Shown here piece by piece: positions 47,372-55,604 of a stretch of DNA of 64,000 bases. The DNA comes from Rhodanobacter glycinis (GTDB lineage: Bacteria > Pseudomonadota > Gammaproteobacteria > Xanthomonadales > Rhodanobacteraceae): NCBI RefSeq assembly GCF_900114325.1, contig NZ_FOSR01000001.1, positions 62,001 to 126,000 on the forward strand, read 5' to 3'. The notes under the pieces were generated by a model that worked only from the letters and a program-made list of their open reading frames with translations, made no database searches and had not been told where the DNA came from. Numbering within the stretch: position 1 is the first letter of the stretch; each line of letters starts with the position of its first letter. The position numbers were made by a program, and so were the translations under genes.

Positions 47372-49483
47372 TCATGGACACAGCTTGTCCAGCAGGGTCT
47401 GCTGGGCGTCATGGGCCAGCGCGTCGCCAGGCGCGGCCCGCGCGTAGCGGCCGTTGGCGTCGAGCAGCCATGCGTGGGTGTTGTCGGCCAGGTAATTGGC
47501 CAGCGTTTCGTCGTACACGCGTTGCGCCAGTACCGGGTCGAGGATGGGGAAGGCCACCTCGATGCGGCGCAGCAGGTTGCGCTCCATCCAGTCGGCGCTG
47601 GCGCAGTACACCTCGGCGTTGCCATCGTTGGCGAACCAGTAGACGCGGCTGTGCTCCAGGAACCGGCCAATGATGGAACGCACGCGAATGCGTTCGGACA
47701 GCCCCGGCAGGCCGGGTCGCAAGGTGCACGCGCCACGCACGATCAGGTCGATCTCCACGCCGGCTTCCGAGGCGCGGTACAGCGCCTCGACCACGTGCGC
47801 TTCGTTCAGCGCGTTGAGCTTGGCCACGATGCGTGCCGGCTTGCCGGCCCGTGCGTTGGCGGTTTCGCGCTCGATCTTTGCGACCACGCTGGTGTACAGC
47901 GTGAAGGGCGAGTGCAGCAGCCGCTTCAGTTGCAACCGCGGTCCCAGCCCGGAGAGTTGCTGGAAAACCTTGTGGATGTCCTCGCCGATTTCCGGGTTGG
48001 CCGACATCAGTCCGATGTCGGTGTAAAGGCGGCTGTTGGCCTGGTGGTAGTTGCCGGTGGACAAGTGCACGTAGCGGCGCAGGTGGCCGTCTTCACGGCG
48101 CACGATCAGCATCATCTTGGCGTGGGTCTTGTAACCGACCACGCCGTAGACCACCTGCACGCCGGCTTCCTGCAGGCGCATGGCCAGGCGGATGTTGGCT
48201 TCCTCGTTGAAGCGGGCGCGCAATTCGATCACCACGGTGACGTCCTTGCCGTTGCGCGATGCTTCCACCAGCAGGTCGACCAGCGGGGTGTCCGAATCGG
48301 CGCGATACAGCGTCTGCTTGATCGCCAGCACCTCCGGGTCTTGCGCGGCCTGGCGCAGCAGGTCCACCACCGCGCCAAACGACTCGTAGGGGTGATGCAA
48401 CAGGACGTCGCGCTGGCGCAACACGTCGAACATGCGGCTTTCGACATCCAGCCCGCCGGGCAGGCGCGGAGTGAAGCGCGGGAACTTCAGCGCGGGGCGA
48501 TCGAGGCGGTTGCAGATCGAGCCGGCACGAATGATGTTGACCGGGCCGTCGCAGCGGTAGACGTCGGTTTCCTCCAGCTCGAAGTTGGCGATCAGCATGG
48601 ACACGATGGATTGCGGGCAGTCATTGCCGATTTCCAGTCGCACCGGGCGCGCGTAGCCGCGGCCGAGCAATTCCTCGCTGAGCGCGTGTGCCAGGTTGTC
48701 CACCTCGGCTTCTTCCACCACCAGTTCGCTGTTGCGGGTGACGCGAAACTGGTAGGAGCCGGCCACGTCGAGCCCGGGGAACATCAGGTCGGCAAAGGAC
48801 TGCAGCAATTCGGCCAGGAACACGAAATGGTCGCCCGGCCCGCAGACCTCGTCGGGCAGGCGGATGATGCGGGGCAACGAGCGCGGTGCGCGCACCAGTG
48901 CCATGTGGCCTTCGTGGCCGAAGGCGTCGCGGCCGTGCAGCACCACCGCGATGTTCAGCGTCTTGTTGAGGATGCGCGGGAACGGATGCACCGGGTCCAG
49001 GCCCAGCGGCGACAGCACCGGCAGCACCTCGTTCTCGAAATAGCCACGCAGCCAGCGACGTTGACGGTCGCTCCATTGCTCGTGGGTCAGGAAATGGATG
49101 TCCTCGGCACCCAGGGCCGGCCCGAGGTCATCGTGCCAGGTGGCGTATTGCGCGCTGACCAGGTCGAGCACGCGCTGGCGGATGCGGGTGAGGATTTCGG
49201 CGGAGCTCAATCCGTCCGGGCCGGGTGCGGCCGAACCGTAGCTGTGGTGATGCTTGAGCACGGCGACGCGCACCTCGAAGAACTCGTCGAGGTTGTTGGC
49301 GACGATGCTCAAGTAGCGCAATCGCTCCAGCAGTGGAATGCGGGCGTCCTGGGCCTGGCTGAGGACGCGGAAATTGAATTCCAGTGCGGCCAGCTCGCGG
49401 TTCAGGTAGAACTGCGCGGCGGTCGGGTCGGGGGACTGGGACTGGGGCGTTGCGGGATCAGGCATGCTGACATTCTCGCCCAT
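47372..49483 (-). CDS. ppk1: polyphosphate kinase Ppk1
   Basis: A 703-residue enzyme that reversibly polymerises the ATP gamma-phosphate into polyphosphate. The N domain starts YLNRELAALEFNFRVL (family N-terminus), then LSIVANNLDEFFEVR. The phospholipase-D-like catalytic domains carry the two essential histidines in VGYKTHAKMMLIVRREDG and RYVHLSTGNYH (around residues 445-475). The start is 49483 or a second ATG at 49465. It is downstream of phoBR and upstream of ppx on the same strand, consistent with phosphate-controlled polyphosphate storage. Confidence 0.96.
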   Translation of the reverse strand: MGENVSMPDPATPQSQSPDPTAAQFYLNRELAALEFNFRVLSQAQDARIPLLERLRYLSIVANNLDEFFEVRVAVLKHHHSYGSAAPGPDGLSSAEILTRIRQRVLDLVSAQYATWHDDLGPALGAEDIHFLTHEQWSDRQRRWLRGYFENEVLPVLSPLGLDPVHPFPRILNKTLNIAVVLHGRDAFGHEGHMALVRAPRSLPRIIRLPDEVCGPGDHFVFLAELLQSFADLMFPGLDVAGSYQFRVTRNSELVVEEAEVDNLAHALSEELLGRGYARPVRLEIGNDCPQSIVSMLIANFELEETDVYRCDGPVNIIRAGSICNRLDRPALKFPRFTPRLPGGLDVESRMFDVLRQRDVLLHHPYESFGAVVDLLRQAAQDPEVLAIKQTLYRADSDTPLVDLLVEASRNGKDVTVVIELRARFNEEANIRLAMRLQEAGVQVVYGVVGYKTHAKMMLIVRREDGHLRRYVHLSTGNYHQANSRLYTDIGLMSANPEIGEDIHKVFQQLSGLGPRLQLKRLLHSPFTLYTSVVAKIERETANARAGKPARIVAKLNALNEAHVVEALYRASEAGVEIDLIVRGACTLRPGLPGLSERIRVRSIIGRFLEHSRVYWFANDGNAEVYCASADWMERNLLRRIEVAFPILDPVLAQRVYDETLANYLADNTHAWLLDANGRYARAAPGDALAHDAQQTLLDKLCP

Positions 49484-49587
49484 GCCGGGCTCGCATGCAT
49501 GATGCGGCGCGGCTGGGGTTCAGTGTGGAGTCTGGGCGGTAGCCATCGTTCGGGCCGTGAACCTTTCCGCCGGCCGGGCTGCCGGGC

Positions 49588-50883
49588 TCAAGGTGTATCC
49601 GGAAAGTCCGGGGGAAAGTCGTCTTCGCCGGTATGCTCGGGCAGCAGCCGCTCCTTGCCGAAACGGCAGGCGAAGGTGGAGCCTTGTCCGGGCGTGCTGT
49701 GTATTTCCAGGCGACCCTGGTGCAGGTTCAGCACGTGCTTGACGATCGACAGGCCCAGGCCGGTGCCGCCGCTGTCGCGTGAACGGCTGGACGATACCCG
49801 GTAGAAGCGTTCGGTCAGCCGCGCCAGGTGGTCGGCGGGGATGCCGAAGCCGGTGTCGTTGACCGAGTAGAGGGCACCGTCCGGGGTACGTTCCCAGCGA
49901 ATCGTGATGGTGCCGTCGGCTGGCGTGTAGCGCACCGCATTGCTGACCAGGTTGGACAACGCGCTGTGCAGGTCCTTCGGCGAGCCGAGCAGGTCGACGT
50001 GTGCAGTGGCATCCAGCACGATGCGATGGCGACCCTGGCTGATCGCCTCGGCTTCCTTGCGCAAGGTGGCGAGCAGCGATGCCATGGGCACGCGTTCGTC
50101 GGAGACCGTGTTCTGGGTTTCCAGCCGCGACAGGGTAAGCAGGTCCTCGACGATCTGCCCCATGCGCCTGGACTGAGTGCGCATCTCGCCGAGCACCGGC
50201 GCCAGATCGGGCACGTCTTCCGGATCGAGCAATTCGAGATAGCCGTGGATGACGGTCAGCGGCGTGCGCAATTCATGCGAGACGTTGGCCACGAAGTCGC
50301 GCCGGATCTGTTCCAGTCGCGTCAGATGGCTGATGTCGCGCGCCAGCAGCAGGTGCTGGTGGTGGCCGAACGGCAGCATCTCGACGTTGATGTGCCGGCT
50401 CGGCTGGCCGGGGGCGGCGATGTCGTGCAGGGGGTGACTGGAATCGCCTTGCAGCCAGTTGGCCAGTTCCGAGCCGTGCAGGCGGGCCTGCAGGAACGCG
50501 TTGCGATCGTGCGGACGGCGCAGGCCGAGCAGAGACTCGGCGGCATGGTTGAACCAGCGCACGCGCTGCTGCTGGTCGAGCAGCACGATGGCATCCGGCA
50601 GGCTGGCGGCGGCGGAGCGCAGGTCGTGCAGGTTGCTGGCAAGGCGGCGCGAGCGGTGCATGAAGCGGTCGTGGCGGAGCAAGGGAGTGTCGGGCATGGA
50701 TGCCATGGTGTTCCGTGTTCCGTGACGGAGTCGCGACAGTAAAAGGACGATTTCCGCCACCGCGACGATAGCCACGCCGGCGGCGACATGGCCGCCCGCC
50801 GCCGCGCCACCCGCGGCGCCCGCGAGCAGCCCGGCCAGCAGGGCTGCCGGCAACATCCATGTGGCGGATCGCGATTGGGTCAT
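49588..50883 (-). CDS. phoR: phosphate regulon sensor histidine kinase PhoR
   Basis: A 431-residue inner-membrane sensor kinase. Two adjacent N-terminal hydrophobic helices (about residues 10-50) leave almost no periplasmic domain, as in PhoR, which senses through the Pst transporter and PhoU. A PAS domain (about 85-185) precedes the H-box FVANVSHELRTPLT (His203). The ATPase domain shows N (LVSNAVRYTP), G1 (DTGFGIP) and G2 (GGTGLGLSIVK). It starts 13 bp after phoB. The acidic C-terminal tail is unremarkable. Confidence 0.93.
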   Translation of the reverse strand: MTQSRSATWMLPAALLAGLLAGAAGGAAAGGHVAAGVAIVAVAEIVLLLSRLRHGTRNTMASMPDTPLLRHDRFMHRSRRLASNLHDLRSAAASLPDAIVLLDQQQRVRWFNHAAESLLGLRRPHDRNAFLQARLHGSELANWLQGDSSHPLHDIAAPGQPSRHINVEMLPFGHHQHLLLARDISHLTRLEQIRRDFVANVSHELRTPLTVIHGYLELLDPEDVPDLAPVLGEMRTQSRRMGQIVEDLLTLSRLETQNTVSDERVPMASLLATLRKEAEAISQGRHRIVLDATAHVDLLGSPKDLHSALSNLVSNAVRYTPADGTITIRWERTPDGALYSVNDTGFGIPADHLARLTERFYRVSSSRSRDSGGTGLGLSIVKHVLNLHQGRLEIHSTPGQGSTFACRFGKERLLPEHTGEDDFPPDFPDTP

Positions 50884-50896
50884 CGTGTGGCTTGGC

Positions 50897-51586
50897 TCAC
50901 TCGCTGGTGGAAAAACGATAACCGGCGCCGCGCACCGTCTGGATCAGCCCGTCCAGTTGCCACGGTTCCAGCGTCTTGCGCAGGCGGCGGATGTGCACGT
51001 CCACGGTGCGCTCTTCCACGTACACGCTGCCGCCCCACACGTGGTCGAGCAATTGCGCACGCGAATACACGCGCTCGGGATGGGTCATGAAAAAGTGCAG
51101 CAGCCGGTATTCGGTGGGGCCGATGACGACGGCTTCGTCGCCGGCGAACACGCGGTGCGCCGGGCCGTCGATGCGCAGGCCACCCACTTCGATCGTGCCG
51201 GAGCCGTCGTCGCCGTGGCTGCGTCGGAGCACGGCCTTGATGCGGGCGATCAGTTCGCGCGCGGAGAACGGCTTGATCACGTAGTCGTCCACGCCGGCTT
51301 CCAGGCCGTTCACGCGATCCATTTCCTCGCCGCGGGCGGTGAGCATGATGATCGGAATCTCGCGACCGGGTTCCTCGCGGCGCAACCGGCGCGCCAGTTC
51401 CAGCCCGCTCATGCCGGGCAGCATCCAGTCGAGCAGGATCAGGTCGGGTACGCGTTCGGCGATGGCCATTTGCGCGGACCGCGCGTCGGCGGCCTGGATG
51501 GCTTCCATGTCGGCCTTGCGCAAGGCAAAGGCGACCATGTCGCGGATCGAGGGCTCATCTTCAACGATCAGGATACGTTTGTGCAC
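50897..51586 (-). CDS. phoB: phosphate regulon response regulator PhoB
   Basis: An OmpR/PhoB-type regulator of 229 residues from the chosen start. The receiver domain has its acidic pocket in [12 protein letters not shown], phosphoacceptor Asp53 ([10 protein letters not shown]), Thr in MLTARG and Lys in [14 protein letters not shown]. The winged-helix domain (about 130-225) contains [27 protein letters not shown] and [14 protein letters not shown]. Both candidate starts are GTG; the inner one (51586) gives the standard [11 protein letters not shown]-terminus, while 51616 would add ten non-conserved residues. It is operonic with phoR. Confidence 0.94.
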   Translation of the reverse strand: MHKRILIVEDEPSIRDMVAFALRKADMEAIQAADARSAQMAIAERVPDLILLDWMLPGMSGLELARRLRREEPGREIPIIMLTARGEEMDRVNGLEAGVDDYVIKPFSARELIARIKAVLRRSHGDDGSGTIEVGGLRIDGPAHRVFAGDEAVVIGPTEYRLLHFFMTHPERVYSRAQLLDHVWGGSVYVEERTVDVHIRRLRKTLEPWQLDGLIQTVRGAGYRFSTSE

Positions 51587-51636
51587 GCGTGGGCTCGCTC
51601 GGGTGGCCTGTGACACGAGTATTGCAGCGTTGCAAT

Positions 51637-51653
51637 GTTACGAGGGCATGACA
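51637..51653 (-). promoter_or_regulatory. Pho box candidate upstream of phoB
   Basis: On the minus strand TGTCAT-N5-CGTAAC, two half-sites repeating every 11 bp as in Pho boxes (TGTCAT / TGTAAC consensus). It is about 50 bp before the chosen phoB start. One mismatch in the second half-site; autoregulation is inferred. Confidence 0.4.
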
Positions 51654-51709
51654 TGGGGCGCGAATGACGCCAGCAAGCCGTTTTCGGGCGACCGCTGTTT
51701 GTCGCAAGG

Positions 51710-53338
51710 TTACTGTTGCTGGCCGCTGTCCGGATTGTCTGGTGTCTTGATCCTGCGCTTGCGCAGTTCCATGACCAGCGGCGTGAGTTCGGCCAGGCGC
51801 CCCTGGATACGGGCGCGGGCGTAATAGTCCAGGTCCGGCCGCTTGAGCAGCCGCTTGAGCTGTTCCACCGCGTCGAAGGGGCGGCCGGACAGATAGCTGG
51901 CGTCGGCAAAGGCTTCGCCGGCCAGTTCGCTATTGCCGGCCTTGTCGCTGGCGCGGGCATAGGCGGTGTAGATGTCCGGCTCGTCGCTTTCGTCCAGCAG
52001 CGGGCGCAGCAAGGCAGCGGCTTGGGCCGCCTGGGCCTTGTCGCCGCCTTGGGTCAGGGCCTTGGCATAGTCGAGGGAGATGGCGCGATTGCGCGGTGAG
52101 GCGGCGTTGAGATCGCTGTAGATCGCCAGCGCCTGGGTACGTTGGCCGGCCTGCAGATGCGCACCGGCCATGGCCAGGCGCAGGATCTGGTTGCCGGGAT
52201 GAGCGACCAGCAAAGGTTGCAGCTCGGTGACAGCCTTGCTGCCATTACCACTGCGGGTGAGCGCCAGCGCATAGCCGTAGCGGTTCGACGGCGTGTCGAA
52301 ATCATGCCGCTTGGCGAGATTGGACGAGTAATAGAGGCTGAGTTGCTGGGCGTCGCCGGCGAGTACGCGCACGCGCTCGCGCATCAGCAGGAAGGTGTCG
52401 AGGTCATCGGCGTCGTGGTGGGGCGTCGCGAGCAGGCGGGTGGGATCCTTCACGTAGGGGATCGGCGCGGTCTGGCTTGCCCATTGGCTCTTGTCCAGGG
52501 TGAGGCCGGAGGGACGCAGTTTCTGCTGGGCGATCAGCTGGCGCGCCCGCGCCTTGGCGTCGCTGATGCGTATCGAGGTGACCGGGTGGTCCTGCAGCAG
52601 CGCCGGCACGTCTTCGCCACCGGCGCCGGTGCTCATCACGTCTTCCATGCGCTGGAAGAAATCGGCCATCGCATCGGGATCGAAGCCGGCGTTGGCGAGG
52701 GTCTGGATGCCGACGCGGTCGGCCTCGGTCTCGTCCTTGCGGGTGAAGTTGATCTGCTTCTGTTCCAGCAGGCCCTGGCCGCCAGTCAGTACAGCCATGC
52801 CGGCATCGCCGCCGTTGTGGGTCGAACCGGCGGCGATGGCGCCCAGCAATACCAGCGCCAGCAGCGGTGCATCCTTCTTCGAGGCCTCAAAGGCGCGCTG
52901 CAGGTGATGCTGGGTGATGTGGCCGATTTCGTGCGCGATCACCGCCGCCAATTCGCTCTGGTTCTGGGCAATGACGAACAATCCGGAATTGACCGCGATG
53001 TAGCCGCCCGGTGCGGCGAAGGCGTTGATTTCCGGGTCCTTGGCGATGAAGAACGCAAAGTGGTCCTTGGGTCGCGAACACGCCGCCACCAGCCGGAAGC
53101 CGAGGTTCTTGATGTAGTCGTTCAGCAGTGGGTCGTCCACCACCATGTTCAGTGCGCGCATCTGGCGCAGCATGGCGGCGCCGTAATCCTGCGCTTCCTG
53201 CGGCGAGATCAGCGCGTTGGCCGAGCTGCCGAGGTCGGGCAGGCGGCGCTCCGATTGCGCGCCGGCGCCAAAGGCCAGTCCGGCGATGATCAGGGCCGTC
53301 AGCAGACGAGTGGCGGGGCGTCGTGGCGACATGTGCAT
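51710..53338 (-). CDS. M48 family metalloprotease with TPR-like domain (BepA-like)
   Basis: A 542-residue periplasmic zinc protease. A signal peptide covers about residues 8-27. The M48 catalytic domain shows INAFAAPGGYIAVNSGL and the zinc site HEIGH (His136, Glu137, His140) with Glu in DETEADRVGIQ. The C-terminal half (about 330-530) is helical with tetratricopeptide-like repeats. This matches BepA/YfgC, which assists LptD maturation and degrades stalled outer-membrane proteins. The start is 53338 or a second ATG at 53332. It is divergent from the glutaredoxin gene. Confidence 0.9.
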   Translation of the reverse strand: MHMSPRRPATRLLTALIIAGLAFGAGAQSERRLPDLGSSANALISPQEAQDYGAAMLRQMRALNMVVDDPLLNDYIKNLGFRLVAACSRPKDHFAFFIAKDPEINAFAAPGGYIAVNSGLFVIAQNQSELAAVIAHEIGHITQHHLQRAFEASKKDAPLLALVLLGAIAAGSTHNGGDAGMAVLTGGQGLLEQKQINFTRKDETEADRVGIQTLANAGFDPDAMADFFQRMEDVMSTGAGGEDVPALLQDHPVTSIRISDAKARARQLIAQQKLRPSGLTLDKSQWASQTAPIPYVKDPTRLLATPHHDADDLDTFLLMRERVRVLAGDAQQLSLYYSSNLAKRHDFDTPSNRYGYALALTRSGNGSKAVTELQPLLVAHPGNQILRLAMAGAHLQAGQRTQALAIYSDLNAASPRNRAISLDYAKALTQGGDKAQAAQAAALLRPLLDESDEPDIYTAYARASDKAGNSELAGEAFADASYLSGRPFDAVEQLKRLLKRPDLDYYARARIQGRLAELTPLVMELRKRRIKTPDNPDSGQQQ

Positions 53339-53464
53339 AGGTTGCGAGACAATAGCATTGTGACCATGGTCGACGGGCGCAGTTCAGTCCCCGTCAGCTT
53401 GTTTTCGCCAGCGCCTGCCGCCATCTGGATGGCAGCAGTTCATGAAGTTTTCCGGAGCCAGGCA

Positions 53465-53728
53465 ATGCCCAAGATCGAAGTCTATTCCACCGCCGTATGC
53501 CCCTACTGCGTGGCAGCCAAGAACCTGCTCAAGGCCAAGGGGCTGGCCTGGGACGAGATTCGCGTGGATACCGACCTGGCCCAGCGCGAAGCCATGCTGA
53601 CGCGCAGCGGCGGCCATCGCACGGTGCCGCAGATCTTCATCAACGACCAGTTCGTGGGCGGCTACGACGAACTGGTCGCCGCGGATCGCAGCGGCAAGCT
53701 GGCCGAACTGCTGGGGCAGGCCGCATGA
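53465..53728 (+). CDS. grxC: glutaredoxin 3
   Basis: An 87-residue thioredoxin-fold redox protein with the dithiol site CPYC (Cys12-Cys15), the glutathione-binding TVPQIFINDQFVGGYDE and the usual length of GrxC. It reduces mixed disulfides with glutathione. The start at 53465 follows CCGGAGCC; the longer frame is antisense to the M48 gene and not real. Its stop overlaps the next gene's start by four bases (ATGA). Confidence 0.95.
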   Translation: MPKIEVYSTAVCPYCVAAKNLLKAKGLAWDEIRVDTDLAQREAMLTRSGGHRTVPQIFINDQFVGGYDELVAADRSGKLAELLGQAA

Positions 53729-54144
53729 GCGCCAGCGCCGACACTGTGGAAAAGAACGAGTCTGAACAGAGCCGTCTGGCCGAGTTCACCGCCTTCCGCC
53801 AGCGCATGAACGAACGCATCCTGTCCGAGGACAACCAGGTGGTGCGGCGCTTCTTCGCGCTGGATACGCAGACCTACAAGGCCGGCGCGCTGGACATCAA
53901 GACCAAGGAGATGCTCGGCCTGGTCGCCTCGATGGTGCTGCGCTGCGACGACTGCATCAGCTACCACGTGGCCCAGTGCAAGGAAGCTGGTGTGAACCGC
54001 GACGAGTTTTTCGAAGTGTTCAGCGTGGGGCTGGTGGTCGGCGGTTCGATCGTGATCCCGCACCTGCGCCGCGCCGTGGATTTCCTCGACCAGCTTGAGT
54101 CGGGCGGTGCCGGTCAGGCCGAAAACTGCGCCGACCACGCCTGA
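53725..54144 (+). CDS. carboxymuconolactone decarboxylase / AhpD-like protein
   Basis: A 139-residue all-helical AhpD-fold protein with the redox or proton-relay motif Cys74-x-x-Cys77-x3-His81 (RCDDCISYHV). Such proteins act as alkylhydroperoxidases or gamma-carboxymuconolactone decarboxylases. Translational coupling to glutaredoxin (ATGA overlap) favours a redox role, possibly with glutaredoxin as reductant (inference). Confidence 0.85.
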   Translation: MSASADTVEKNESEQSRLAEFTAFRQRMNERILSEDNQVVRRFFALDTQTYKAGALDIKTKEMLGLVASMVLRCDDCISYHVAQCKEAGVNRDEFFEVFSVGLVVGGSIVIPHLRRAVDFLDQLESGGAGQAENCADHA

Positions 54145-54154
54145 GCTTTTGCTT

Positions 54155-54175
54155 CCTCTCCCCGCCGGGGAGAGG
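54155..54175. terminator. hairpin after the grxC operon, repeat-like
   Basis: A 9-bp stem CCTCTCCCC / GGGGAGAGG with a 3-nt loop, 10 bp after the AhpD-like stop, followed by GGGCTGGGGTGAGGGG. This is a dispersed-repeat-type hairpin that probably also terminates transcription. Its style resembles the hairpin at 8347. Confidence 0.55.
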
Positions 54176-54400
54176 GGCTGGGGTGAGGGGCGACTCTTGT
54201 CCGGGCGGCCGTGCGAAACGCGTTTGGAAGAACCGTGCATGCGAGTTCCTGCAACGCTCCATGCGAGCATTTGCAACGCGCCAGTCCGGTCCGGCCCTGT
54301 TAGTTGCCTGCCGTATCGGCGATAATTACAAGGTTTTCAACCCTTCATGCCGATCCCCACGGCGCGTGGTTGACCGATTCATTCCTAAGGAGCTTCCCCC

Positions 54401-55414
54401 ATGAGCAAGACCATTGCGGTGATCCCGGGCGACGGTATCGGCCCGGAGATCATGACCGCCACGCTGCGCGTGCTCGATGCGCTGGACTGCGGCCTGACCT
54501 ACGACTTCGTTGACGCCGGCATGGTGGCGCTGGAGAAGCATGGCGACCTGCTGCCCGCGGCCACGCTGGACAAGATCGGCGAGCACAAGGTGGCGCTGAA
54601 AGGCCCGCTGACCACGCCGATCGGCGGTGGCTTCACCTCGATCAACGTCACCCTGCGTCGCCACTTCGACCTGTATGCCAACGTGCGTCCGGCGATCAGC
54701 TTCCCCGGCACCAAGGCGCGCTTCGAGAACATCGACATCATCACCGTGCGCGAGAACACCGAGGGCGCGTACCTGGCCGAGGGGCAGTCGCTGTCCGAAG
54801 ACGGCCAGACCGCGATCTCGATGATCCGCAACACGCGCAAGGGCAGCGAGCGCATCGTGCGCTATGCCTTCGAGATGGCGGTGAAGAAGGGCCGCAAGAA
54901 GGTCACGGCCGTGCACAAGGCCAACATCATCAAGACCGCCTCGGGCCTGTTCCTCAATGTGGCGCGCGAGATCGCCAAGGAATACCCGCAGATCGAGTTC
55001 AACGAGATGATCGTGGACAACACCTGCATGCAGCTGGTGATGCGCCCCGAGCAGTTCGACGTGATCGTCACCACCAACCTGTTCGGTGACATCCTGTCCG
55101 ACCTGTGCGCCGGCCTGGTTGGCGGCCTGGGTCTGGCTCCCGGCGACAACATCGGTGCGAACGCGGCGATCTTCGAGGCCGTGCACGGCTCGGCGCCGGA
55201 CATTGCCGGTAAGGGCATCGCCAACCCCTGCGCGCTGCTGCTGGCCGCGGCCGACATGCTCGATCACCTGGGCATGGTGGAGAAGGGCAGCCGCCTGCGC
55301 CAGGCCATCCGCGACACCATGACCAACGATCGCGACAGCGTGACGCCGGACCTGGGCGGCAAGGGCAGCACCGAGAGCTTCGGTGACGCCATCGTGAAGC
55401 GCGTCAAAGGCTGA
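54401..55414 (+). CDS. isocitrate dehydrogenase, NAD-type (isocitrate/isopropylmalate family)
   Basis: A 337-residue beta-decarboxylating dehydrogenase converting isocitrate to 2-oxoglutarate. It shows the N-terminal PGDGIGPEI, the isocitrate-specific SxNxxLR loop (TSINVTLRRHFDLYANVRP in the phosphorylation-loop position), RENTEGAY, the catalytic Lys in VHKANIIK, and GLAPGDNIG plus HGSAPDIAGKG for cofactor binding. The short size and SxNxxLR favour NAD-dependent IDH over LeuB or the larger NADP enzymes; homoisocitrate dehydrogenase is an alternative. A strong AAGGAG precedes the ATG. Confidence 0.88.
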   Translation: MSKTIAVIPGDGIGPEIMTATLRVLDALDCGLTYDFVDAGMVALEKHGDLLPAATLDKIGEHKVALKGPLTTPIGGGFTSINVTLRRHFDLYANVRPAISFPGTKARFENIDIITVRENTEGAYLAEGQSLSEDGQTAISMIRNTRKGSERIVRYAFEMAVKKGRKKVTAVHKANIIKTASGLFLNVAREIAKEYPQIEFNEMIVDNTCMQLVMRPEQFDVIVTTNLFGDILSDLCAGLVGGLGLAPGDNIGANAAIFEAVHGSAPDIAGKGIANPCALLLAAADMLDHLGMVEKGSRLRQAIRDTMTNDRDSVTPDLGGKGSTESFGDAIVKRVKG

Positions 55415-55435
55415 TCCGCCTCGGGCGAAAGTCTC

Positions 55436-55465
55436 CGAAGGCCGCGGCATTGTCCGCGGCCTTCG
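55436..55465 (+). terminator. terminator after isocitrate dehydrogenase
   Basis: A 12-bp perfect stem CGAAGGCCGCGG / CCGCGGCCTTCG with a 6-nt loop, 21 bp after the stop codon. The T-run is weak. Confidence 0.7.
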
Positions 55466-55482
55466 TGCATTCTGGATGGCGT

Positions 55483-55542
55483 GTTCTGGAAAGGCCCGTT
55501 GTGGAACGGCCCGTTGTGGAACGGTATGTTCTGGAACGCCGC
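55483..55542. repeat. four 15-bp tandem repeats upstream of an AraC-type gene
   Basis: Four consecutive 15-bp units with consensus GTTSTGGAAMGGCCC (55483-55497, 55498-55512, 55513-55527, 55528-55542). The middle two are nearly identical and the outer two diverge at the ends. Because 15 is divisible by 3, one frame reads as a repeating WNGP-like peptide, but no gene supports it. The position 62 bp before the AraC-type start suggests direct-repeat regulator sites. Confidence 0.75.
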
Positions 55543-55604
55543 CGCCCGCTTCGCTAGCATCAAGGGCCCTGGCCATCTCGGCGCCTTCGTCCATCCATGC
55601 GCGC

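Noticed and set aside
47303..49804. 833-residue plus-strand frame opposite ppk1
   Set aside because: It is the antisense shadow of ppk1 in high-GC sequence: His/Gln/Ala-rich without any recognisable domain, while the ppk1 frame is fully conserved.
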